From contig NC_033621.1 in the NCBI RefSeq assembly GCF_001540865.1, positions 22,125,279-22,189,278 of the forward strand: a stretch of 64,000 bases of DNA, read 5' to 3'. A program made the position numbers and the translations under genes. Shown piece by piece: positions 34,556 through 46,512 of this stretch. The notes under the pieces are model-generated. The model searched no databases and was not told the DNA's origin. It saw nothing but the letters and a program-made list of their open reading frames with translations. This stretch comes from Ananas comosus (taxonomy: Eukaryota; Streptophyta; Magnoliopsida; Poales; Bromeliaceae). Every line of letters begins with the position of its first letter. Within the stretch, counting starts at the first letter, position 1.

Positions 34556-35536
34556 AATAAATTAATTTAACTTAGCGCCAAACATTAAATAATCGAAAAC
34601 AAATATGATTATTTAATTTTCATGTTCATCTGGTCAAAATAAGAATATAGATATGATAATTTAAAGCATAATATCGCAATCAAATTTAAACTTTATATAT
34701 TCTAATTTGACCAGAAATAAGATAAATAAATTTATAATAAATTAATATTATATGCAAGATTAAAACTTTATGTGAACGAATTCTTGATGTTCACGAACGC
34801 ATTATAAAAGATAAAGACTCCAAGGATCGAATTATGAAGAATTTAAGTGCGTTGGGCTTAAAATCGGACACCTACCTAGTACTGATTGGTAAAGGGAACC
34901 CAATAGATTAATAACAGGTTCAATCTAAATAGGTTCAACTTTCGTCTATATCTTAATTAAGCAATCCATCACACAGAATAAATCAAAATAATATCATAGC
35001 CAGGTTCAAAACAAGAAACAAGTTCTAATTTAATGCAACATCAAGATAATGCATATAATTAAAGCCGATTTGTAATTGGCTAATATTAATCTGAAAAGAA
35101 GTCAGGTAATAAATCCACAAAACATGTTTGACCACAATGCATGTACAAAACCACATGCAGTCGAATGCCGCACCTTACAATCAACCCAATTTTCATAGGA
35201 TTAACGACAGCCGTACATGCACATGTCACCGCCACGCCTCATGTGATCAAAGGATGCTATCAAATTTAATTGTCCCACAAAATTAAGATCGCGTAACTTG
35301 TAATATTTTAATTGCCGACTCCGGTCGCAGGCGAGACCGTGGCACTTCCTCTTGCCGTACGGATGTGCACTTGGGGCGCCTTAATCGATCAATTAGCCTT
35401 ACGGTATGCTAACTAATTAAGCCTTCATGCGCCCCCTGCTGCTGTCGTACATCCTCAAGACCCGGTATATAATTAATCCAAAATTCATCACAATTCGATC
35501 TAACTATTTAATGCATATAATATCAACTTATCGCTT

Positions 35537-35549
35537 GGCTCTGATACCA
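35537..35549 (-). other. Primer-binding site (initiator Met tRNA) of the Copia element
   Basis: The minus strand reads TGGTATCAGAGCC, complementary to the 3' end of plant initiator Met tRNA. It lies two bases after the end of the 5' LTR. Confidence 0.92.
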
Positions 35550-35551
35550 AT

Positions 35552-36013
35552 TGATAGAATTTCAAGGTATGTAAAATAAATAGAAAATAAATACATACCA
35601 AGATTCAGGATCATAATAAAATAAAACAACTCACAGAACGCCACAGAGAAGAAATTCTTGATCAATCTTGCGGAAGCATGAAGTCCGGCTATGATCTGAA
35701 AGTCACGAACTGAACTTGGGTGATTTGGTTTCTCCTCCTATCTCAGGCACTCTGCCGTATGGTGTGGAACCGATGGTAATTCTTCACCAGAATGCGTATG
35801 AGAAGGTGGCAGGACCAATACCCCGTTATATAGAGTCCAGATCGACTTCCCATCAAAGTCTGATTAGGATTCTATTTAAACTTTGAAATAGATGGGATAG
35901 GGATAAAATATACCATATCAAGTAGTTCTATATCTGTTAGGATTGGCCTTTATCTATAGCAAATCCTAATTTAAATATGATTAATTGGGCCACAAAATAT
36001 GGAAATCCTAACA
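35552..36013 (-). repeat. 5' LTR of the Copia element (462 bp)
   Basis: It starts TGTTAGGATTTCC (minus strand, from 36013) and ends TTCTATCA at 35552. It carries 5 bases (in TATATAGAGTCC) missing from the 3' LTR. Confidence 0.95.
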
Positions 36014-36018
36014 AATAA

Positions 36019-36679
36019 ATCACAATGTTGATACACATCTTTTTGTTTGTATTTGGTAAGGGAAAATACTGGGTTTCTTGTGATGAAGAAATACTCACAA
36101 TTGATTCTATCTATGATAATGATTTAGATTATATATAATTAATTACTGTCATTCATCTCATCTCAACTTTCAATTCAATCTGACAACTGCAAATTTATTA
36201 TCTAAACTCTTTCATATTATCACTTGCAATCGTGCTACTTGTTTACCGCTCTCCTTCCAACAATTTTAAAATTTTTGATATTTAAAACAATTATATTTTG
36301 AAAACGGGGGAGAGATTTAAAACAGATGACGATTAAAATATTTATGTAGTGATAAACATTATAGCTAGAAAGTTGAGAAAATAGGCATATTCCTACATTC
36401 AAGGAAACTTCTAAGTTAAAATATGACTATAATGATTTGGCCACTTAAAACAGTTCTAGAATAATTTATTTATTTTAATGTAGGAATTTTTCATATTCAA
36501 ACTTTAGTATTTTCCTCACAAATTGTACCCTTTTTTTTTTTGGTAGGAACCGTCATTTTTGTATTATAGTTTTTCATCTCAGCGTGCATATGAACTAATG
36601 TAAAATTTGTAAGTAAGAATAGCATTACTCAATAGATTAACGCGATGATAGCATAGTGGGTGCCGATTCATGAGGTCAA
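36019..36679. other. AT-rich intergenic sequence right of the Copia element
   Basis: Nothing coding or structural was recognised. Poly-T near 36530 and scattered short AT repeats only. Confidence 0.5.
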
Positions 36680-36688
36680 ATATTTGAA

Positions 36689-36982
36689 GGATTTTTTTTG
36701 CATTTGGTTCTCTGAAAAAAAATTATTTTAAAAATAGCCCCAGTAAATCTATATTTATAAAAATGATCATAATCCTGTCACGCAGACGTCACGTCAGCAC
36801 CATGTGAGCGGGATTGAGACAAGTTGGTTAATTCACCGTGTTCAACTTAACACCCCTCCAGCTTGCGTGGCGCTGATGTGGCGCATGCATGGCGGGGATA
36901 TGGTCAAATTTGTAACTATAAATTTGATGGAACTATCTATAAAAATATTTTTTTTGAGAGGGTCAAATGCAAAAAAAAGCCC
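36689..36982. mobile_element. Mutator-type MITE, family III (294 bp)
   Basis: The left end GGATTTTTTTTGCATTTGG and right end AAATGCAAAAAAAAGCCC are inverted repeats that extend imperfectly for about 50 bases. An exact 9-bp duplication ATATTTGAA flanks it (36680-36688 and 36983-36991). The middle is G+C richer (GACGTCACGTCAGC). The 9-bp duplication points to Mutator-like transposition. Confidence 0.85.
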
Positions 36983-36991
36983 ATATTTGAA

Positions 36992-37470
36992 TCTCTGCTT
37001 TTCGGCTCTTCTTTATGTAAAAAAAAATAAAAAATATATATAAAAAAAATCATAAGCTATTTTGTTTCGTCCATATCAGACAAAGGTTATTTTAGGCCGT
37101 AGATGTTACTAGGCCCAATTAAATGGGCGGACCGGTTTTTGTAAAAGTGTCTAACCGGAGCCGGTTTCGTATCGGACCTGATATTAAGCCCGTTTATCCG
37201 AACCGGCATTGATCCGAAGCGGATGATTTTGTTATCGGGTCGGATTATAAAAGTCCGGAATCCGCGAACTCTCCCCAACACCGCCTCCTCTCCACTCGTT
37301 GACTCTGACTCCTCCCCCCCAAAATTTCCATCGGAAACCCATCGCGACGCCACCGCTCTCTCTCTCTTCTCTCTCCTCTCTCTTCTCTCTCTCTCTCTCT
37401 TGAGGACGAAGTCGAAGAACTAGGAGAGAGGAAACCCTAATTGCCAACGAAACCCTAGTCGCGAGGTGCG
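36992..37470 (+). promoter_or_regulatory. Promoter and leader region of the TOM1-like gene
   Basis: TAGGCCCAATTAAATGGGC at about 37111-37129 contains two site II-like GGCCCA/TGGGC motifs in opposite orientation. A C/T-rich stretch with an interrupted CT microsatellite (37353-37400) and AAACCCTAA-type telo-boxes (about 37432 and 37450) follow. This is a typical layout for a constitutively expressed plant gene. No clear TATA box. The transcription start is not determined. Confidence 0.5.
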
Positions 37471-37577
37471 TCTCGAACCGTACCGATCGGTTCCTTCTCG
37501 AATCCACGGCCTCTTTGATCCATCACGGAGGCGACACGCGGAGGGGACGGGGTGGAGAGAGGGGGCGATCTACTAGT

Positions 37578-40500
37578 ATGCCCTGATCGGTTCTCCGAGG
37601 GCTCGGCGGCGTGGAGATGGCGCGTTCCGCCGCCGGTGGTGGCGGCGGACGCCGTTCTCGCCGTCGTCGACGGGGCCATCGCGATCGTAGCCTTCTTACA
37701 GGTTGGGCCCTTAAACTTGGATCTTGATATGATCGTATTATATTTTTTATATGTATCAATCTTATCATCTATCTTTTATTTGTGGATTTGATTTCTGTTT
37801 ATTTTTGACGAGTAAATATTAGGTAAAAATGTATAAAACTTATGTCAAAATTTTAGTACATAACCTTCAAAATTAGTTTATTTAATTTGAGCCAATTAGT
37901 GACTCTTTAACTTATTTTTACGAATTTAATTAGTATATTTTATACAATTTACATAACTATAAATTTATTAAAATAAATAATTAGCTTAAATTCTGTATCC
38001 AAAGAGCCATCAAATTACTTAACGAACAAGTTGAAAGGTTGGGTACTAAAATCAAAATTTTGAAAGATTGGATAGTTGAATTAAAATAGTCTATAGTTCA
38101 GGTAAGTTTTATACATTTTTACCTAAATATTATGATGAAAAGTAAAAATAGCGTGCTTTTATAGCTTTGTACTGATTAATAATGAAGAATTTTCTGGGTC
38201 AACCCAAAAGAAAGGGTTTTTTTTGGGTCCAAGAAAATTGGAGAATTAAGGTTGTACGCTTAATGATATGTTTTGTAGGGTACAAATCACTTTTTGTCCC
38301 TAAAAATTTTATTTTAACGGGCGAATGCTGCAATTTTGTTAGATTTATTTTGAAAAAATTGAGGGTTTTTTTAGTATCATGGTTTGGTTAATAACATCCT
38401 GTTGAGGCTGATGCATTATTGAGAGTAGTCATCTCATTTCTAACTATCTCGTGCCATATCATATGAAAGTATGTTATGTACATTTAGGTGTGAATGTGTA
38501 ATTATATTTAGTCTACTGTTTTAATGGTTTGTATGACTATGACTGACTATATTATCTCTGTACAGTTATTAAGAATTCACTTACGCAATCAACAACTTGG
38601 ATGGACTCGCCAAAAGGTGCATTTTATCTATCTTTTCTGTTCTTGTCATCAAATGTGTGTGGAACAATCCATGGTACTAATAGTATCTGTAGGCTAGAAT
38701 CTAACCAGTTGTATTCAAATTTAATGTTTATTATCACTCTTAACTTCTTTAACCAAAAAAAAAATGTAGGTAATAAAATGGTGTAAGTAAACTAGTAAAA
38801 ATAAAATTCTTATTGGAAGACTAATTAATTGTCTTTAGTTAGTGGTGGCTAGGCACACACCTAAATTCTAGACATCCGGCCTATTTGGAAATGTCTTATT
38901 TGGCATCATCTTGGTGTTCTAAGCTTATGTATGGTGCCTAGCCCTTGATGAAAAGAGCATAAAAGAATACCACTTTACTTGAAATCAAGTATGCTGGAAC
39001 GTTCCGAGTCAAGTCTCTAGTATGTGGTCAATCTTTTCATCCATTATGTGTTTTATTTGAAGCAAGATTAACTTAGTCTTCTTGTACTGTAATTTACTGC
39101 TGCTGTGTAGATGCAAAAGCCTGAAGTTATATGTCTGCCTGCTTCCGAGACCCCATCTTTAGCTCCTTCCACAATAATAACTGCTAGTATTCTAAATCCT
39201 ATTGAGCCATTACCTGAGTATTGTTTCTACTTTTTTCTTTGGTTGTTGTTTAAAGGCTTCTATTGAACATATTAAGGCACCTGTGATGCTGATGCCTGAC
39301 TTCATTATATAACTAGCCCAGTTCTTCTTTTGGATTTCTAACTGTATGTTAGTAATGAAATACTAAATTTCTAGATTTTGAGAGGATTAGAGAGATTAGT
39401 TAAAGTTTTAGTATGTTGTAGTCAGATAGAACTGTAAGTTGTGGCGACCTCCATGCCTTATGCTGTAGCCTATTAAGTTTTTCACTACATAGTATAATTT
39501 TTCTTCTAGCCTATTGGGTTCCTTGCTGTATAAGTTTATCTATTATGCTGTGTTGATGGATGTGTGATTTCTAGATATCTAGTGAGAGTTTCATATACCA
39601 TAGCTTTGTATACCTGTTGAATTTATTAGTTTAATGACTTCATCCTTTGATGTGAAATGCTTAATCTGTCGCAGATATTCCATGTCATGATTGGCTCATC
39701 CAACGTAGGTGAGACCTGTAACTGGCATGATTAATGTTCAACTGTTCGGTATTTAGGAATTATTACTCGGTGCTATTTGGGTGCCCTCTTATTATTAGTT
39801 TAAGACATGATATGCAGTCCATAAGAATTTTCAGGATTTGTTCCTCTTCTATATGCTTTATCTCGAAATCCAGCCACAAACTGCTACTATTTTTTGTGAT
39901 GTTACTATTACTGATAGTGATTAAGTATGTTGGTTGCTTTATTCTTGTTGTTGTGGTGTTGGATCAGAATGCAGTGTTTTCTCACTCTTTTGAAACTCTT
40001 GAATTTTTTTTTCTTTTAATCTAAAATTGATTTGTTTTACTTGTTTGTACTCTAGTGATGCCTCTGACTTGGTTTTCATTGCAATGTTGGGGCATTACTT
40101 CTGCAACACTTAGGATAGTATAACATTTAATAATGCAAAATTTGTGGTTTTTATCATCGATGGAAATTATTTGCTTATTATAGAAAATACATGTAAAGGA
40201 GCCAAAATTGTCGTGCCTACACTGTTGCGGAGACTAACCCCCCCCTCCCCCCCCTCCGTGCGGGGAAGAAAAAAAACAAGTTACTTTCATCTGTACCAAT
40301 AATGGAAAAAATAATGTCTGAATAGCAGGCTGAAATTTTGTTTATGCACTGCAATATAAGTATTGAAAATTATAATGAAACTATTCATTGATTTAATCCT
40401 TATATGGACGCATCTCTACGTATTCAGTCATAATAATAAATACTTGGTACTGTGGCAGGTTTTTTGGCATTTTTCTTATGTACCATTGTTGCTACCTGTG

Positions 40501-43500
40501 AAGGTTGGGGGTGTTGGTCTCATGGTTGTGGGTTTATTCTCATGGGTATGTCATCTTGGATCTTTACGATGGATTTCCTTTCTACAGCACAGGTTTTTTT
40601 TTGTCATTTTTAATATAGATTTAGGAGGATAAGTCAACTTTCTAATTGTTTGTTTTGCTACTTTGCAGCTTGTCCACAAATATTGTTTTTAGCTGCATTT
40701 CTTCTCCTCTTGTCTTTTTGGTGAGTTTTCGGGTGCAATTTGTTTAGAATATTTCAATAGGTTCATATGCACATCTTATTCGTTCATATGTCTCTTTTTC
40801 AGTTAATTGTTGCTTTATATTTTTCATATAAACTATATTTTTTGCTCTGTTCATAAAAGTATAATTTGGGGATATGTTAACGGAGCCTTGCAGCTATGAA
40901 GTGTTAATGCATGAGGAAGGAAGAATGTGATAAGTAACATTGGGAATTATCTGAAAAAGGACTTAAGTCTGTATTTATATTCAAAACAATCGTAATTGAG
41001 GTTCTACTTTTGCCCCTAGTTTGTGTCTTAGCTGTTCAATTTCAATTGCCATGCTATTTAGAAACTTTTGACTGTTGTTTGGAAATATGGGGGATTTTCC
41101 TTATGCTTAAAATTCTGTCACAGGGTTGATCTGTGTCACCAAACAAACGACGAAGAAGAGGAAGATGATGAACATACTTACAATGAAGCTTTGTTGGACA
41201 AAAGAAAAAATAAACCAGGTGCGATGCATGCTGATGTTCGTAGACGATGCTGCTCATTTCGATCAATTCATGTTGGAAGCCGGCAAAAGTTTGTGATCTT
41301 GGTATTTGTGCTTTTCGCTCCGTGCATGTATCTTCACCATTCTTCTGCTTATGTAGTCACATCTTCACATCTTAATTAGGTGATATAATATTTAGGGGCT
41401 TTTGCTTGTATAAGTACTTGCCAAAAAGTCATCAGATCCATGCACAATCTGAATTTTCCTATAAACCCCTTTGAAGTGCAGTCTCTTACAAAATTATGCT
41501 TATCATAAACTGCCAATCTACTGCAATTCATGGGGGGGCAACTGGCAAGTTGTTTTAATAGTTTGATGGCTTTTCGCATACAGAGTATTTGTAACAGCAC
41601 AATGGCACATACATAAGAAACAAAGTTTCTAAGAAGGGCATATATGGAAATCCTGTTGAGATTTTACTCGAAGAAAGACTATCTACATGTGGTATTAGTA
41701 AAAATATTAGTAGTAATATATGTGTCAATAAATACTTTAGTGCCATATCTTTCTGAATACATCTCTAATTTTTGTAGCATGTCATGAACATGGTTTATAA
41801 ATTTGCTTATGCATTTGCACTTTGCACAAACATTTACTAAAGCTAAGCTTCCTTATTCCTTATTTTCATTGTTATATCCCCAATAATGTGACTGAAGTTT
41901 TTTTTCTTTTTTTTTTTAAAGGTTGTTGTGCTGATATTTGTCTTAATGGCTGCATTTGCTGTTCTGATCTGGGTTGGTAGAGGAAGAAATCAGATTGATT
42001 CCTCGCTCGTGGCAAGGGTAGTTAACTGCAACCACTGAAGCTACCAAACATTTCATGGCATTAATTTTACTGCCTTTTATGTTTGTCAATCCTCATTGTC
42101 CTTTAAATTTGTTAAAATAGAATAATTAGCATTTCATCAAAGTGTCACCTGATGGAAATATTTCTGAATAATAAAAGTTCAAACTTTTTTTTGTTCTCAT
42201 TGTACGCTATCTGAACCATGGAATTAACATCCTAAAATTGCTAAGATTCTTTTGTACTGTTCACTGAAAAAAGATTCTTTTGTATACAATGTGAAAACTT
42301 CCCTTATGATATTATGGTAATTTCCATGCAATACAAAATGGTTTACCCATAAAACTTTGAATCAGTGAGATTCGGGCACCTCAGCAAACAATCAGAGAAA
42401 CTGATAGCATACTTCATGGTTTCCTTTTTGTTTGTTTGATTATTTGTGTATCATTTGGTTATGGAGTTTTCTGGAAATTTGAATCTACATTGCCTTTTTG
42501 AACTTTTGGACATAGGTAAATAAGATAAACCTCTATGAAATTTGTCCTGTATATTCTGCAGGTTTATCTGGACATCTTTTCTGCAGCTATCCTTCTACTA
42601 GGTGGTGCTTTTGCATGCTATGGTGAGGAACTTTTATCTGCTACAGTGGCAACTGTATATTTTACATTTCCCACTCTTTAATTATATCACAAGCAAGAAG
42701 GATGCATCTGTTTTACATATTAGTTTGCTAGTAATGTTGTCGTTTCACTCTTTGTCATCTATCCTGACTTAAGTATTACTCTTCTAATTGCAATTTCTTG
42801 GATATTGTGAAACTTGAAAAATGCTCCAATACAATGATGTCTTTTCGTATATTCCTTTATTTTCTTCCACATCTGGTCAATTATGATATCCCAGACTTCC
42901 CAAAGTTTAGGTGGTTAATTGAACAGAGAAATATTTGTCTTGTTCCCCAGTCTTTATTATTTATTTAGGTATTCAGCTCTTCCTATCAATGTTTTTTACT
43001 CATCGGATAGTGTTTACTGTCAAAGAGAACTAGATTTAGAGAATATTCACATATAAATAATTATGATTTTATCTTGTGATAGTTGATTCCATCAACATTA
43101 GCTTCTAATTACAGAGTAGTAGGCTTTGCTTTTCAACCGACAAAGCATCGAAGGAGATGCTCTGTTTTGTGTTGATATTTTTCATTGTATGTTCTTTAAT
43201 CACAGTGAAACCTACCAAAACTTTCTAGGTCTAGGTGGTTGTCTGGCTAAACCAATGGTTGATTAATGTTATTGGCAGATTTTTATGTTTCTTGTAATTA
43301 GCTTTGTTCCGATCTCATTTTGTATGTGGTTTATCTTTTTTTCTTTTTTTTTCAACATCTGCTGTTTCCATATGTTATGAGAGTTTTCACAGATTTGCTT
43401 ATTTCGCTCTTTAGTGCTAGATAATACACGTGATATTTGTAACTATCTTGATTATGGTGATTTGTTAAGTCTAGATACATTTTATCTTTCTTTTTTTTTT

Positions 43501-45357
43501 TTAACCTAAATGACTGTTAAAACCGTAACACATTTCTTTTTTCCCCTGTTTTTTTTTTGGCCATGTTCAGGGTTTCTGTTATTCTCAAAGATGAGCAAAG
43601 TACGGTCTGAAATGGTCTCAGCTGAAATGTGGAAGGTACTGTTTTTTTCTATCCATATATTTTTTTCCCTATTATCTCTTTCGCCGGACTTATTGAATAT
43701 TGAGTTAATCAATTGCTTATGAGACACACTATGGAATATAACCTCAAGTACTTGCAATATTATTAGCTTATAACTTCGGGACATTTTGATTTTACTATCT
43801 ATGCAGGTCGCAAGTTTAGCTGCTGTGTGTCTTGTATGTTTCACATCCTCATCTATTCTAGCGCTTGTTACAAATGTTCCGGTAAGTTCTTTTCTTCTCT
43901 CTATTTTTTTTTTTTTTTTCGGTTATTCAACCAGATAGAAGGCAGGTAGAATAATAAAGCAGCCCATTTACTTATCTCAAAGCTTGCATATGTTTAGTTG
44001 CAGGTGCTCTCCTATTGGCCATCTAAGCACTTCAACAGCATTGGAAGTTCGGTCTTCATGTTTCTCTATTATCTTTTTGGTAATTTTCCTCCTCACATTT
44101 TACTTGAAATAGCAAACCCTAAGATTGGCAAGAAAAGATGCTGCATTAGAAAATAAATATGTTAGGCTAATTGTTTGTATGTGGTAAGTATATGAGAAGC
44201 GACAAAAGACATGAATTTCCTGTTAAAGAAGTTAAAGATATTCGATCTATTTTTAAGAGTGAATCTGGGAACATTTAAAAAGCACAAAGCCTGAAGCTTC
44301 AGTGAGATCTATTTGAGATATTCAGCCTAGCTTGCGTGTTTGAGACTACTCTTGTGACTCTATACTATCTATTACTGATTTGTGCTTAATATGTACGTAT
44401 TTTGTGACCGAGAGTCTCTCTAATTTTGTATTGCTTGGTGTGGTCACATTCGAAGTTAATTTTTGTGATTTATCGTGATCCTCTTTTTTCTATGTCGTGC
44501 AATAAATCATTCTTTGGAGTTCTCAAAATATTAATAGTTTCCTCGCAAGCATGAACCCTGGATGGAGAATCTGGTGTTTTAATGCAAACTAGCTGTACGG
44601 TTCTTGATCACTTCATTAATCATTCGGGCCCTCTCATTTTATGAAAATTTTCTTGCAGGTTCGTCGGTGCCGTCAGCATTTGTGTTATGGGTCATGAGAG
44701 ATATGCCACCTCGGCTTTCAACGGATATACCGACACACTCAAGGGTGGTAACTTTGTTCACAGATAGAGCTACAACTACACAATATCCTCAGTGGCGGAC
44801 CGCTGTCACGTCCTCGCAGAGTAAGGTACACTCACAATGCAATGCAATATTTCTTAAAAGTCCTAGACATTGAAATAAGATGTGGACTTTTTGACCCCTC
44901 AAAATTCCACAAAGGGGGGGTGTTTACGTGAATGTTCCTGCAAAATCGTCTATTTGCATATTTACTCCCGTATAGTCTGAGTTTTTATGTACAACCCTTG
45001 AGAGTGAGTTTAACAAAAATTTCCCATCTTAGATTCTGCACACCCATCAAATTCATGGAGAGGTTTTTTGTATGTATTAGAAAAGACATTTTAAAGAGGC
45101 AATTTTGTGAGAACCAGGCTATACATGTAAGAAATTTGAGCTTTTGATTGGCGCATATGGACATTCAAATTTGCAGCAGTATGTCTGTAAATTTTTATTT
45201 TTATTTTTTTTTTCCAGGGCTGCTTTTATAAAAAAAATTCAAGAAATCAAGCAAATAATAACCTATCAGTTTTGATCCAACTGTGCGGCATTTTAACTTA
45301 CTGTTTATTCCTGAATTGATAATTCAATGGCAGGCCCTTAAAGCAAGCCCAATATAA
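37578..45357 (+). CDS. TOM1/THH1-like seven-helix membrane protein (DUF1084), start codon uncertain
   Basis: Thirteen coding exons in frame: to 37701, 38566-38616, 39675-39708, 40459-40545, 40669-40720, 41124-41301, 41922-42017, 42562-42622, 43571-43635, 43807-43881, 44004-44079, 44659-44825 and 45334-45357. The product is about 362 aa with seven hydrophobic segments and motifs LLRIHLRNQQLGWTRQK, IFHVMIGSSN, ACPQILFLAAFLLLLSFW, VDLCHQTNDEEEED, VYLDIFSAAILLLG and PSAFVLWVMRDMPPR. This matches the TOM1/TOM3/THH1 domain family, tonoplast-associated proteins some of which support tobamovirus replication complexes. The normal role here is unknown. No in-frame ATG opens exon 1: the ATG at 37578 is one base out of frame and meets TGA two codons on. 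The last tiny exon (ALKASPI then stop) is inferred; reading through instead gives a stop at 44871-44873. Confidence 0.87.
37822..38123. mobile_element. Mutator-type foldback MITE, family II, in intron 1 of the TOM1-like gene
   Basis: It starts GGTAAAAATGTATAAAACTT and ends AAGTTTTATACATTTTTACC, an inverted repeat at the termini. An exact 9-bp duplication TAAATATTA flanks it (37813-37821 and 38124-38132). It is 302 bp, AT-rich and non-coding. Diverged relatives occur at 21411-21760 and about 51596-51961. Confidence 0.88.
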
Positions 45358-46512
45358 CCGGTGAAGCCCAGTGAATGTCGCATTCCCTCTGTGTGCACTA
45401 TGAGTAGTTATTTTGTACTTCGTTGGTCGATCAGAAGCTTGAAAACCGACGGTCAAGTACGGAGCGAAGAATCGCTGTTTCAGGATGAAAAAATAACTGA
45501 AACGTGTAGAAAGGCCTACGGAAGCTGTGGTGTTCTTGTTAGATGGGTTGCGGGTTATGAAGTTAATCCAACGGCCGGAAACCATGGTTTGAATCTTCGA
45601 TTACATGTACATAATAATAACTGGAGAAGTACGGATGTTCGTGGTTTATTTGTGACCTAACCTAGTTCTAATGGCCATACCTTTTCTTCCATGTTCTTGA
45701 AATTTTATTTTGTGCTTCTTAATCATATTTCACTGCTTGGATTATATAAGTTGCTTTTAGAAAATAGTCGTCTACCACCTAATTCTTACGTTGGACTTAC
45801 TCTGGCATTATCTAACTACTATGTGATGACTGTAGAGACGACCATTTTACTTGTCCTAAACTATGTAGCAATTGACCGTGGATGGGGATTTTAATTATTT
45901 ATTTATTTATTTATTTTTATTTTTGGGTTTTGATTTTGTATACTTGCCAAGTTGTGTGAAGCTGCAATTGAACTCCAGGGTAAACTGATTAGCTAAGGGC
46001 ATTATTTCATAGATGTATTGCAATGACTTTGGTAAGTGTACTGCAAAAGTATGCGAAAACTCGGCTCTTTACGGATTGACTGAGCCAAAAAAAAAATAAA
46101 TAAATAAACAAAGGGAAAAAAAAAAGGCGCTATGATTACTCTTAAGATGAACCAAACACAATAAATGCAGCTTTAGTCGTAATTTGATTAACAGGAGTCA
46201 TATTTCTAGTTATGTTGAAATAATAAGGAACAATGCATGGTAGAGCAAACTGAAAGAGTATGTAAAACATTCCAAATTGAAAAAGAAAAAAGAAGAAAAA
46301 AGAGTCTTCACTAACTAGTACATAGATATCTTGCCATTGAAGTCACCCGATCCAAAGACATAAATCTCTTAACTGAAGTGCTCAACCAGAATTAAATCAA
46401 CCCTAATCAAACTCCTCAAATTTTAGCTTTCTATTATTAACAAATTAAGATGCATACAAAATAAAAAAGCAGCGAGTTTTGAGAGATAACACACGATGCT
46501 CAAATCCACACT
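45358..46512. other. Convergent intergenic region, TOM1-like and SAM-domain genes
   Basis: It contains the 3' flank of the TOM1-like gene, a TTTA microsatellite (45895-45918) and AT-rich sequence. Open frames such as 45361-45660 have no recognised domain and probably represent 3' UTR. No RNA gene seen. Confidence 0.5.

Larger units (their letters stand above)
23634..36013 (-). mobile_element. Ty1/Copia LTR retrotransposon, full length but defective, with nested insertions
   Basis: Two LTRs (23634-24090 and 35552-36013) begin TGTTAGG and end ATCA on the minus strand. They are flanked by an exact 5-bp duplication AATAA (23629-23633 and 36014-36018). A primer-binding site and polypurine tract lie beside the LTRs in the proper places. 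The internal minus-strand polyprotein is Copia order: gag with CCHC knuckle, protease, integrase, reverse transcriptase, RNase H. The coding region is broken by stops, frameshifts and deletions. The 12.4-kb length is inflated by a 5.6-kb insertion at 24494-30126. By eye the LTRs differ at about a dozen positions plus a 5-bp indel, so insertion was fairly recent. Confidence 0.96.
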
